64,000 nt of DNA, from positions 62,001 to 126,000 of the forward strand of contig JAJOHG010000021.1 of NCBI GenBank assembly GCA_021029095.1. The letters are read 5' to 3'. The first letter of the stretch is position 1; each line of letters begins with the position of its first letter. Below, in pieces: positions 34,192 through 46,006 of the stretch. The position numbers were made by a program, and so were the translations under genes. The notes under the pieces are model-generated. The model made no database searches and was not told the origin of the DNA. It was given only the letters and a program-made list of their open reading frames with translations. Source of the stretch: Phellopilus nigrolimitatus. Taxonomy: Eukaryota > Basidiomycota > Agaricomycetes > Hymenochaetales > Hymenochaetaceae.

Positions 34192-36260
34192 ATGGATTCA
34201 GACCTCGCTGCTGAGCTTTTCGTCTCACTCAAGATTGCTCTCTCGACTGCTTTCATCGGATACAGCGTTGCGACAACGTAAGCTCCCGTCTCTACATTCA
34301 TCATCCTCTTTTTATTGACGAGGATCTACAGACTGTATGGAATTACCTGTCTCCAGCTATATCTCTATTATCGCAATCATGCGAAAGACCAGCTATATGT
34401 CAAGATAATAGTATGGGTCTCGATCTTGAACTTATTTCTCGGTCATGCTGAAATGATATTCTCTAGGTCGGTGTTCTATGGTCCGTGTCTAAACGGCTAG
34501 TGCACTTCGGCAATTCCCTCAAATGTACTTCTAGGGTTCTTGATACTCTGACCACTGTGCTTGTTGGGCATACGCTCTATACCTATCTGGTACTCAAACT
34601 CGGGGAAGCGAACATCGTCTTCACAATTCCTTGGTATGAACAAGACCTTATCCTTTGCACGTAGCCGTATGCTTAAGATTTATCAGGAGCTATGCCGTTA
34701 GTTTTTCTTCTACTTTTTTTTTCTTCGATCCGGAAAATTAATGACAAATGATTTGACTATGAGCAGCTGCAAACTGAATGTGTGGTAAGTGGTGGCGTTT
34801 TCTCTATTTACCGCCTTCTTTTCTAATCATTCGGAAATGAAGGATACAATCACTTTTATTACTCAAAGGTGCGTCGGATTTACAAACTATTGGAGTCCCT
34901 TGACAAGACCTCCTCCAGTTTCTTCGCCTGGCAAATTTGGATGGGTAAATAAAATCAGAATAACAAGCGAGGCGGTTACTGACTTCGGAATCGAATTCTA
35001 GTCAGCAAAAATAGATACCTATTTTGGGTGATTGTAAGCAGACTTCCTAATTTCACCCGTTTCTTATTCATATGCCTTACACGTTCGGTCAGATTGTTTT
35101 GGCCTTTTTTGCCATAGGTAATTGTTATCTTCCTTAACCTTTCTTTGGCTCCGTGGCTAATCTAAAAGCTACAGGTCTAGACATGGGTAAGAATTATCTT
35201 TTCTCTGACACGCAACAGTCAATTAAGAACATGTGATTGTTCAGTGGTTGTAGTCCATCTGTAAGTTTGGTGATCTTTATACATAAATCTGAGACCAGAC
35301 TAATTTTTTATCCGTAGGTTCCGCGATCAGTCAGGTCTTTCTCTGGCTAATCCAACTGTCTGGGTTCGTCTACGTCTACTATACAAGTTACTCCACCTAA
35401 CGCACGTCTAGGTTTCTGGAAGCGTTGTGCAGGGTATCGACGCCCTTAATGATATTATTATCACAGTCAGCTTCATCTACTACCTGAAAGCACACCGCAG
35501 TACGTTCAGAACGTAAGCTCGCTATCTACTCCTTTGCCTCAAACAAGAACCAAGTACATTTTAGGAGTACCCAACAAATGGTCGACAATCTCATCATATA
35601 CGCCGTCACTAGAGGTATTCTTACGGTGTACGACAAGAAATCCTTCATCTTTAATTTAAAAACAAAACTGAATCTAATCCGACTTTCAGGGTTACACAAA
35701 TAGTCTTCGTGTCACTGGTAAGAGGCCTTCCTATCTCTATTTCTCGTCGCTTATGTTCGAATTATAGGACGTAGCATTTCCCGGTATAGTGTATTGGCTG
35801 CCCTTCCAACAAGCCGTGGGAAAACGTGTGTCCACTCTTATTGGGATTCATTGCCAATCTTCTAACAGAATGTCTAGTATATGTCAATTCAGTACTTGCC
35901 GCGTATGTGGTTTGCCACGGTTTTCCTGATTTTCGCCTTCTAACGAGGCAAATTTCTATTAGCTTAAACGCACGGAAATCATTAGCCAGTTCTACTACCA
36001 ACGTCATTTTCTCAGGAGGATCCTCTCCCGGAGATCCATCATCCAGGACAACTGAGTATGATAAGCGCGCAACTGTGAGTCTCGCACGGTTCCTCTGCTG
36101 TATATCAAAGACCTGTCTACTTAGATTTTTGATTCAGGAAATGGTTCATTCTATGTCATTCGCTGAAAACTGCGCTTCAAAAATAACAACGAAGTCTTTC
36201 GTCACTGAGAGCAGCACTGTAAGCATGAAACTGAGCATTAGTATAATGGCTCGCACTTAA
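34192..36260 (+). CDS. DUF6534-type multi-pass membrane protein
   Basis: Seven-helix membrane protein family expanded in basidiomycetes, function unknown. The ATG at 34192 starts MDSDLAAELFVSLKIALSTA. Exons I can fix are 34192-34277, 34332-34410, 34467-34480, 34535-34633, 34687-34696 and 34767-34784. They join to TTLYGITCLQLYLYYRNHAK, VGVLWVLDTLTTVLVGHTLY and TYLVLKLGEANIVFTIPW, the family core. Later exons supply FITQRYLFWVI, IVLAFFAIG, a helix before YYLKAHRSTFRTRSTQQMVD and NLIIYAVTRG, then a Ser-rich tail ending at 36260. There are roughly 17 exons, several under 20 bases. I did not resolve the last third exactly. Confidence 0.72.
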
Positions 36261-36723
36261 CCTTGCATATCTTTAGCAAAGCATTGTTTAAATTAATAAA
36301 GCGGCGTCACTTATTTTGTAATTCCAGTTATTCGCCAAACGATGCTCTGCACATTTCACGCTGTGTACACTGCTCTTGCTCCGCTGTATTTGTTTAATTT
36401 TATCTACATTGATGTCGGACAGCTCATTTTAGTTTCTGTTTATGTTATTATTTGATTCGTAACTGTCAGTTTTCTCGAGCAACATGAAATACTTCGCCAA
36501 TGTCCATTGATTGGCCGAATAAAGCACAAGGCAAAGCTTCGAGTTATCGTACGGGTTTCCGCTCAAGTAAATCATACTTATGCGTATACTGCGTAAAAAA
36601 AAAAAAAAGATAATGCAAGGCGACCAGCCAGATGACATGGCTTATGTAATAAGCAAAGGCAACCGTCGAAATTTACATAAAATCCAACGACTTCCCTTTC
36701 TTCGATGTTGAACATCGACGACC
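36261..36723. other. Intergenic
   Basis: 3' flank of the DUF6534 gene with an A run near 36597-36608. No gene seen. Confidence 0.4.
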
Positions 36724-38369
36724 ATGGCTCCCTCTACACTCTCCCCAGATATCACTGTGGAAGGAGGCGCTGTGAAGATGCTTATGAACACGCTCGCTCG
36801 TCTCATGGACGGAGGTGCCGATAGCAGCGGACGATGCACTGGTATTGAAAACGAACTATGGCCAGGTCGCGTCCTTGACGACGAAACGTGAGTGCTAAGT
36901 TTCCGGACTTCTATAGCTTCTCACTTTCAGCCATTCGACAAGATACGTGAACTCAGCGGACATGTTCCATGATGGTGTCGATACGTTGAAACAGCTCAGA
37001 GACACCCAGTAATGTCTCTCTGTCCTTTCCGAGACTTTGCAGACCAAGATATCAGCTCTGCAGACCAGTATCAAGCGTGTATCCCATTGCCATGGTTTGA
37101 GGATGCTTCCAAACGAGCTTCTGGCACAAGTTATCCTCTCGGTCGTCGAACCTAGCAGTTATTTTCTTTCCGAAGCCGAGGAAATCGGCCGCCTCTCTCT
37201 AGTCAGTCGCCGCTTTCGCGACGTCATCATTTCGATACCGAGCATCTGGACCTCTATGGATGCTACTATGAGCGCAAGGGGAACACAGCTATATCTTTCA
37301 CGTACCAAGAGAGCGCCTCTCTCGGTTTTAATTCATTATCTCAAAGCCAAGGATCACCTTATGCAGCAGGTGCTTCTGCATAAAGATCGATGGCGTCGTC
37401 TCAGAGTCCTCTTTCCTGGTGACCCCGACACCCGTGAGCCCCTTGATTTAATCTTACGATATCCTCAGGAACGATTCGAATCACTCGAGGATCTTAACAT
37501 TTCCTACAAACCGGACGATTTTTGCAATGGCAATGAATTATCTCTTTTTTTCGCTGCATGGACCTTTCCCAGGGTGAAAATCCTGGATTTATACATACAT
37601 ACGCAGTCCTCTTCCCTCTCCGGTGCATTTCTCGACAGTTGTTAAATGTTCTTTAAGTATAACAAACAATGGCGAAGGCTTGGACCTTCAGACACTTGTC
37701 GATTTCCTTAATGGAATGCCAGTCCTACAGATTCTTCATTTGGACGTAGCAGGACTCTGGGAGCTTTCTGCTCCTTCGACAAAGACCTACCTCCCCTCGA
37801 TCACAGAATTCAGGGTCACAAATGCAAGCGATGAGTTTACGCAATGCGGAATGGATGATATGACTGAAGTCATGCGGGCTTTGAACATGCCAAATCTCGA
37901 AAACCTCCAGATGAACATACTCTACAGGGACACGTCTGCCTTTGAACGCTGTTGGGAAGACCTCTTTTTCCCCAGAGAGCATACATTCGATCTACTCAAA
38001 AGCTTCTCGTTATTTGCGATACCCTATGAAGACATGGAAGCCTTGCGTTCACCCACAGCTGCAATCTTCAGACGTTTTCCAACGATCCAGACATTCACTT
38101 TGTGTATCAGAGACGTAGTCTTCAAGTCGATTCCGTTCGCGCACAAGGGCGATGCAAAGGCCCTTCGGTCTCTGCACTTTCACGGCTGCGAATCACTATC
38201 CCCATTGCATTTACGCTTTATCATTGCCCAGCTCAAGGAGAATGGAGTGGTCCTTGATGAGCTGAAACTCTCGTCGAGTATGTCATTCAGCAAGGATTCG
38301 TTTGAAAAGATTACCCCAACAACACGGATTGATTTCAAGGTGCCTGAATTGTCCTGGTACTCGTTGTGA
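36724..38369 (+). pseudogene. F-box / leucine-rich protein gene, apparently frameshifted
   Basis: The ATG at 36724 opens MAPSTLSPDITVEGGAVKML. After an intron it continues with a coiled-coil-like stretch and the F-box LPNELLAQVILSVVEP near 37110. Leucine-rich repeats follow (LPSITEFRV, LENLQMNIL, LRSLHFHGC, LDELKLSS) to a stop at 38369. Two places do not close. The intron between about 37008 and 37043 is one base out of phase. Near 37620 the frame ending FLDSC at a stop must shift by one base to reach CSLSITNNGEGLDLQTLVD. No GT-AG intron long enough explains the second. It is a pseudogene, or the assembly has indels. It is only distantly similar to the F-box genes at 48914-50148 and 62529-63952. 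Confidence 0.6.
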
Positions 38370-38603
38370 TGATGGGCATTATGGTTCGTTTGTGGAGAGC
38401 AGAAGTCGGAGGGATAGAGGTGCGGCGAAGCACTCTGACTGACCAGGTAAATGCATATACCATTGCATATCATCATATAATAACTGATTATCCCTTCCTT
38501 ATATTTAGGACCGGAGCCGTAGCGCGGACACTGTTTTATAGTCGCAGGGAGACGAGCAAGTAATTCATCAGCATCCAGTACATAGTATGCCCTCATTATA
38601 TAC

Positions 38604-41232
38604 TCAGTTCCACTTCTGTTCCGCGTAGACGCCGAGTAACTGATTACTCAGAAGCGGACTGTACGACTGGACGTCCGCGCTCGTGTACGTTTTTTCCTTC
38701 TGCACGTCGTTGACGATCCCAAGCAGCTGGTTCTCGATGAAGTCCACGAAGACGAGATCGATCTCGGCATCGTCGCTCACGTCCGGGTCGTCTGAGCCAA
38801 CAAAGTCCGGCGTTGAGTAATACGGGAGCGGAGTGTGTACGGTGTCGTCTCCGGCGCCGGGGCAGGACTGCGGACGTTCGTCAGTTTAAACTGCAGAATA
38901 CAGGAAATATCAAAAGACGATGGCTCACGTCCGTCGTGACATATCCAAGCGTCGCGTTCGCGGCCTCCCGGCGCGCGAGCATGTCTTCGCGGCGGTTCAT
39001 GTCCCCAAGCCACGCGTTGTAGCGCACCTCGACCTCGCCGCGCGCGTAGAGCTCGTGGATCCAGCGCTTGCGGCGCTTCCCGTCCGCGCCCTCCGCGTTG
39101 AGCGCGGGCAGCACCTGCTTCGCGACGCTGAAGGTGATGTTCGGGAGGTAGAGGAACGCGTCCGCGAACGGCGACGCCGTGATCTGGTCGTTCTTCGTGA
39201 ACGTGCCCGACAGGATGTCGAAGCGCTGCGAGCCCGAGTTCGTGATGAAGAGCGCCGGGACGCCCGCGCGCGAGTTGTTCAGCTGGAGCGCGATGGGGGT
39301 GGCCTGTCCGGAAAGAACTAAGTGAGCCCGAGAAAATTTTCTAAACGTCACGATCCGACAAACCTGTTCGATGAAGAGCGACAACAGCGAGTCGTTTCCA
39401 GGATATGGAGCACTTCAGATCACTAATTAGTTTCGGACAACCGATCTAAGGAGCTTGCAGCTCACCGAGTTAGAAGAAAGTCATGCGGTGCCACGCCATA
39501 AGTAAGGTTCAGGTCGAATCTCTCTGCAAGTTCCTGCAGACCAGTTGACATCGACGTGCCAAGACTCGTATCGAACGAGGTATTACTGTTGCGTCCGGTA
39601 TGGTACTGCAAAGTCAAGCCTTTTAGAAGAAATGCTAAGCTACAGAGAAGAACGAGACATGCCTCATACGTGACGCGGTTCGTGTCGAGATAGCGCCGCG
39701 TGAAGGTGAGGTTGTCGCTCTTGTTGCTGTTGAAGGAATATTTGTCGTTGAGGTCGACGCCTTGGCTCACAATATTAGTTTTGAACCACAATTTCAACGC
39801 CTCGTTGATACTCACTCATCCAGCCTGTAAAATCAGACGTCAGCAAAGTGAGTAAGGAGGGGCGTGAAAATATGCGTACCAACAGTCTCCATATAGCGCC
39901 CGCTCTCAAGTGCCATAGAGCGGCCATCGAACTGGGCTGGCCGCGTTCACCTTGCGTAAGTCGGGAGTTCCTACGCGATTGCACAGGTAATGACTCACTG
40001 CAATCCCGAATGTGGGTGTGACCACCAAAAATGAGGATGGGCGTTGTCGAATGCACGGCACGAATGGCATTAAAGACGGTCGGCCCTTGAATAATGCAAA
40101 ATTCAATAAGGCCGCCTTTCTCGGCCAAGAAAGAGTCAGGAAACACGCACAATTGTCTTTCGACACGGGCATGTGTCCAACGAGGAGGAACAGATCCGGC
40201 TCCTCTTCGATCGCCTCCGAGAACTGATTGTGGGACTTAGAAAAGAGAGACCGGTGATACGAAATTTACCAGAACGTACCCACTGCTCCTTGACCATGTC
40301 CTCCACCTTCTGTACAGTCGTGCCGTTATCATTGCCAGTGAAGTCGAAGATGACGCCGAGGGAAGTGATCCTGCGTCCACTGGTGCGCACAATTGTCAAT
40401 ATCATTATTCAGAAAAGGAGGCCGAGAATCATACAGCCTGCTCTTAAATTTGGCATATCGGTTTCCAACGGGCACACTGACCGTTGCATTCGCATTGTTC
40501 GGGTCAGGGACCGTGATGTTCGCATTCGACGAGAGGTAGCGGCCCTTCCAGTGCGGCGCGAAGTTCGTGTACATGTCGAGCGTGTTGTTGTATACGTAGA
40601 GCTCGTGGCTTCGCCAAAAATCAGCACGAGTAACAGCAAATGAGGGTACATGCGTACTTTCCGATAGCCATGACATCGTAGGGAAGCCTTTTGATAAATT
40701 CATTGGACTGAGGCAAAATCAGCTCTGTCGCACTGCCCAAATAAAAAAAAGATATACTCACGTCATGGGCATCCACTCTCCCCGCCGGATAACCATCCGA
40801 CAGCCCAGTCCCATCATGCAAATCCCCGGAGTCGACAAGAAGCAGATCGACGTTCTTTTCCTGTTGCAAAACGATAAAGTCAATCCCAAACGCAATCAAC
40901 ACCTTCTCTGTCTCAGAAGCAAGACGCGTGCAGACTGACCAAAGCTATTTCTTTCATGTGCGACACAAAAGACGCGAAGTCGCCAAAGTCGCCGCTGTAG
41001 TTGGGCTCGGGCGGCGACGCCTTTTGGTGGCCGAGCAGCCAGCCGTGGCTGTCGGTCGTGTGGATCACGTTGAAGTCGCTCCATACCAGCGGGCGCGCCG
41101 GCGCCGTGATCGGCATGCTGGACGACGCTCGCTTGCATGAACGTGCCCGTGGTCGTCCCCGCAAGCACGCGCAGCAGATAAAAACGACCCGAGCGCGAGG
41201 ACAAGGCGAGGAAGTGTGAAGACAGACTTCAT
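38604..41232 (-). CDS. Second secreted calcineurin-like phosphatase, with a possible frameshift
   Basis: Paralogue of the 18234-20953 gene, in the opposite orientation, with the same exon plan. The last exon is 38604-38867 (264 bases, the same length as in copy 1). The one before it is 38929-39303. Motifs present: [33 protein letters not shown] across a junction near 40620, GHMPVSKDN and [11 protein letters not shown]. The start ATG at 41232 gives a signal peptide (MKSVFTLPRLVLALGSFLSA) and then GDDHGHVHA. From there the frame must move by one base to reach SSSMPITAPARPLVWSDFN. No acceptable intron covers the step (about 41120-41135). It may be a recent inactivating indel or a sequence error. 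Confidence 0.75.
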
Positions 41233-41853
41233 ACTTGCCAACGGACTCAGCAGACCGAGAGAACGGGAAGAAGGACCGGGAGAGGACAGTGCCCGACCGT
41301 CGTTGCTTCTACGGCCTTTATCAAAAAAATCAAAAAATCCGCTGCAAAAATCCCGCACATCAGACACGGCAAAGATGTATTACACATCGATGCCGTTGTC
41401 CCTGCGTGCCCTTGCGCATGATGTGAGGTAGTACTAGTAGATAAATCAATCAAGGTGCATGATTGGGACGAGCGTCCCCTCAGGTTCGGTACCGTGACCC
41501 TAAAAGAGGCGCGCCACGCGTAGGTTACTTGAAGTGAAAAACAGCTACCATGTGGAAGGCCGTAGATAAGACAGAAAACGACAACCGGTCTTCCTCAGTC
41601 AAAGAAAGTCGGAGCATAGTAACCCACAGGCTCAAATCTATTGCTTGTCGAGCTGGGTGAATCTCGACGAATTTCGAGTAATGGGTGGCTAGCCGGCGAG
41701 CGACGCCCGGCATATGCCGACCCGACTATTCTTGAATCACAAGCTTCAATCCGCGAGTATCAGGGTCTTGAACACTACCACCACCTACTTCATTTACCCC
41801 GGTACACCATTGCCTGTCAGAATAACTCGTATATTTTCTTACCCTGCGCTCAA

Positions 41854-43787
41854 ATGCACGAAGCCTCTAGCTCGTTTTACTCACCCCCGACTTCTCCGCG
41901 CACATTCGATTCTGTGCATCCGCGCGAGCTGCTACCCCTACGCGAGCCTCCCGAGACGCTGCTGCTTTACCCGCCCGTTCTTCCCTCTGAAGCTGTTAAG
42001 AGGAGCAAAAAAACATGCCCCATCTCCGAGGAGTTTTCTCTCTCGACCCATCTCGTGCCTGCGGCGTATCCGCGCACCACTCCGTTTCTGCCTTTGCCGG
42101 AAAGGTTCGCCTCGAGTTATACTACCAGTAAAGAAGAAAGAAAGGCACGAGCACAAGAAGTCACTGAGTATATACTGTCTGTGAAGAAACGCCAGTCAAA
42201 TGGCGAGATTACTCCAGACGAACGCGAGAACAGACTTCTCTGGAACTGCGTGAATAGGTACGCGAGGAAAGACCGTACGCCGAAGAGCAAGAAGAGTATT
42301 ACACTCCTCTTAACTCACGCTAATGGATTTCCGAGGGAGGTAATAATATTCAACCTTATCTGACTCATGAACTTGAAACTGAACCCCGCGAAAGATATGG
42401 GAGCCTTTCCTTCGATACCTACTTGCTCAGAGCTCAGAGAATGACGCTGTTTCTATCGACGAGGTCTGGGCATTCGAGGCAGTCCAACACGGAGACTCGT
42501 TTATCATCAACCAGGATAAACTTGGAGTAGTTTGTATGTCACTCCTTTTTGTCAAATCTATTTATTCTGAGATTTCCCATAGACGACTGGTCTGATAACA
42601 CGCGTGATATCCTTAGCTTTCTGACTCGTTATCTCCCTTCAGAAAGAACGACTGCTCCTCTTCCATCGCACCTATCCCGACTCTCTGACAAAACGTCTAA
42701 TGACCGCATCGCTAATGGGTTTGCCGATCGGACTCTTGTAGTAATCGGTCACTCGTTTGGAGGTTGTACAGCGTGCGCTTCTTGACACAGCAAGACTTCT
42801 ATAACCGTATTTATCTGCTTACTCGAAACGCAGCGCTCTTGCCGCTCTTACCGCCCCACGCCTCTTCTCACGCCTCTTACTCGTCGACCCAGTCATCGTC
42901 CCGCCCTACATCGACCGCACAAACGGTATATACAACTTCGTCATAGGTGCTGCCCAGAGGCGAGGAGAATGGAAGGATCGGTAAGCATCCAGCATAGGCA
43001 TCTTGTTCTTGTCCGAGAGGCAAATTTTCTGACAAGTAATCGGTTTAAACTAGAAACGAAACTCACCGACTATTTTCCGCGTCTCCGTTCTTCTCTGCGT
43101 GGGACCCGGCTGTACTAGACATCTACGTCGAGTGCGGTCTGACACCACTAAAGCACGATAGTGCAGATTTAGAGGATGGAGGTGTGGCATTGAAAATGCC
43201 TGGAATCCAGGTATGACATGCGTTATCTTATGAAATGAGGACACATCGCAAAGCAAGAGTCTGTGTTTTACCTTGCATAATTATAGGAAGGCGTTGTGTT
43301 CGCCGAGGCGCTGCTAACACACGAGGTATTCGAGCGCTTGAAGGACTTGGACCCGCATATCGCGTTGCGCTGGGTGATTCCCGGAAAGGGAGGTTTCGTG
43401 TGCGTACATGATTCTCGGATTTCGATGCGCTTACTAGACGCTGACATCCCTTTTCAACAATTAACGGTTTTTGGTACATAATGGCACAGGTCCGGAAGCG
43501 AGGATGCCGCGCTCGACCTTGTATGGCGACGGCCTGCGAACGCGTCGAACGTCCGGATTGCATCTTCAGGACACTTGGTAAGTTCCCTTTGCCGCTATCT
43601 CTTTAAGTACCTTTACGAGCTGCTTTGTTGAATAACTATGCTGTAGATTCCACAAGAGTCTCCGAGGGAATTAGGCAAGCCCTTCCTTGCATTTGGAGGA
43701 TGTATTATTGAAATCTCTCAATCAGCTCTTGAAGCCCGCCTATTTCTGGAAGGCGCAGCAGACAGGGTTGAAAGGGCGAAATTATAA
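41854..43787 (+). CDS. Alpha/beta hydrolase, LPX1-like
   Basis: Eight exons (41854-42339, 42395-42533, 42583-42772, 42834-42980, 43054-43210, 43287-43399, 43490-43577, 43647-43787) close in phase to about 486 residues. After a Pro/Ser-rich N-terminus the domain begins ITLLLTHANGFPREIWEPFL. That is the LPX1/toxin-biosynthesis-like hydrolase opening with its oxyanion region. The nucleophile elbow is LVVIGHSFGGCTA and the acid region LLLVDPVIVPPYIDR. HLIPQESP near the end probably carries the catalytic His. The yeast relative is a peroxisomal lipase, but I see no clear C-terminal peroxisomal signal here (ends RAKL, one residue away from the consensus SKL-type signal). Confidence 0.85.
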
Positions 43788-45071
43788 AGACTTGGACAAT
43801 TACATCGATTGCTCTGAAAAGATGGCAGAATCGTGGTTGAGCGAGGTGAGTCGGCCAGCTAGGAAATTCTGCGCGTAGCATACTGGTCAGCATATTTTCA
43901 ACACGCAAAGGATCTGGGCGAATGAACTGACAAAACTTTTGTAGTTTGTTTACTACGGAGTCGAAGAGAAATTGACGAAATTAGCGTACTGTAAGCGCTT
44001 ACGAGTAAATGCGCCTGTTCTACAGCGCGTATTTACCTGGGCGGCAGCCTCCGACAAGACTAAAAAAAAAAGGAAGGAAGGAAGATGTACTGGTTTTAAG
44101 GAGTACGATATAGGGCATCAAGACATTACAAAGGAAGAACAGCGATGAAAACGCCCATATTTTGCTTTCAACGCGGTCAGCCTTTCCCATAGGCTAGGTA
44201 AATAGGAAAAGACATGAGAGAAAACAGAAATGCTCACAGCAGCCTTCTCAAACCGAAACCAAGTGCGGCACCAGTTTTACTCGACGGAATTCAATGCCCA
44301 GATGTAGCCCGAAGCCCCCAGTGCGCAGACGTCCTCCAGGTCCACTGGGTAAGAGCGATTGCGACTGGGTATTGCACACTTCTGTGCACAAAGGTCTTCC
44401 ATATATACCCCCACTGTAAGGGAGCAAGGAAGCTTTGCCTGTGTAATTTAAAAGATAGGATAATGAAAGAAAAGCGATTGAGAAGGTTCCAGCGAGTTGC
44501 ACGCTTTAAATGCTCGCCTGTCCAGCACAGCGCACAGTGCACAGCTCGCAGCATCTTACTTGTCGAGATCTGCATGCCTTTATCCCATCTCACCTGGAGT
44601 GGTACAGTTGGAATTGCCATAATGCACAGGGTCGGTTCCCGCTTTCAGACATATGCATTAAGGGAATTATGCATTATTAAGGCATGAAGAACTGAATAAT
44701 TAGGGCGCGGCGCTGAGCCCATTGGTCCCGCTTGGGCGCGTACATGCACGTATATTATTTGTTTCCTGCTAAACAGAAGTACTCTGACCCTAAAGTAATG
44801 CTACCAGGAGAGTTACGGTTTGTCCACAAGTTAAAGACCAAGCGAAAAGCTCATACCATAGACTACATGAGCATTCAGACACTGGAACTGGGAAAAACAA
44901 TTAGTGATGCATATAATGTAAGGGAAAAAAATCGAAATGTGCCAAAAGTCTATGCATTTTCAACCTAATTACCCGCATCCAAGCTCTGGAGACTGCCTAA
45001 CCCTATGCATTACGAAATTTATGCATTGCGTTTATGACAACTTGAATGCAAGCAAGGGACAAATCTAAGTA
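43788..45071. other. Intergenic with a dispersed repeat fragment (44225-44420)
   Basis: 44225-44420 is a diverged copy of the repeat at 26340-27120: ATGCTCACAGCAGCCTTCTC near 44231, then GTGCGCAGACGTCCTCCAGG and GACTGGGTATTGCAC. The rest shows no gene. Confidence 0.5.
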
Positions 45072-45872
45072 CAGTCATTCACCAGTCAATGGGACACCAA
45101 ATCGCCATCGCGAACTCAACCACATGTTTCCCCTTTTTCACGAAACAAAAAATACTGGAAGGTAAACAAACTACTTTAGAATGTCCTTACAGAATTTTGT
45201 GTAAAAATAAGGAGATATGAAAGAGATATAGTGAAAACAAAAAGTTGTGACGTTTTTGCTCCTCACCGCTCAATGGGACAGTAGCTTTCCCACGACCCTT
45301 ACCACAATAGTAGAGTAACTACGGGTGGTACTGGCCACCAAATAATATACAATAGTAAGTGCATGTACTGGTAGCTACAGATGTCCTCTTCGTTAATATG
45401 CCTCTAACCATGGATTTATATAATGTTGAGTAATTAAATTGTCTTCGAAGCCATCTAGGACACATATGGGACTTCTGTAACACCTGTGACCTCTTGATAG
45501 GATAGAGCATATATACTGTCATTCTCAAGATCTGTTCAGATTCTCCTTCATATAATGTCATTTTTATGTTACAAACATATTCTCCTCTCATTATATGAAA
45601 AATCAGTGTAGATCCAAAGGGAGAAAATTTGTGCAGAAGGCAGAATGTATTGTGTCACACCAAGTTGCAGTTACCATTTTAGTACAATTTGACTGTATTT
45701 TGAGCATTTCTCAAGCAATACTGAGCCTGGCTGGCTCACACTTGGTATACAGTACGTTGACATGCATTCAAGCTCGAAATCTCAAAATTAATTGGAAAAA
45801 ACGGTTGAGAAATGGGTGTTTTAGGCGGGTGTCCCATTGAGTGGTGGTGTCCCATTGACCGGTGAATGACTG
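45072..45872. mobile_element. Tc1/mariner-like non-autonomous element, 801 bp
   Basis: The ends are CAGTCATTCACC(A/G)GTCAATG... and its complement, matching over about 27 bases with one mismatch. TA duplications flank it at 45070-45071 and 45873-45874. The two frames inside (45319-45591 minus, 45595-45840 plus) show no transposase motif. The phrase CAATGGGACA recurs inside it near 45271. The right end stops five bases before the conserved upstream element of kinase-like gene A. Confidence 0.85.
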
Positions 45873-45877
45873 TATGG

Positions 45878-45950
45878 ACTTCAGGGCCGGTAATTTATGT
45901 AATAAACAACATTTTCAGGACCGGTGATATCTTTACGTAACAAACCACAC
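45878..45950 (+). promoter_or_regulatory. Conserved upstream element of kinase-like gene A
   Basis: ACTTCAGGGCCGG followed by a TTATGTAATAAAC stretch and TTTACGTAACAAACCA, 57-130 bp before the ATG. The same motif order lies before B, C and D, so it is probably a shared promoter or leader element. Confidence 0.6.
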
Positions 45951-46006
45951 CTTACCAAGTGAATACAGTGTACAGACATCCTGAACACTTGAACACATTG
46001 CCCACC

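Noticed and set aside
45319..45840. Transposase genes inside the mariner-like element
   Set aside because: The frames are under 100 residues, on both strands, and lack DD(D/E) or helix-turn-helix motifs.
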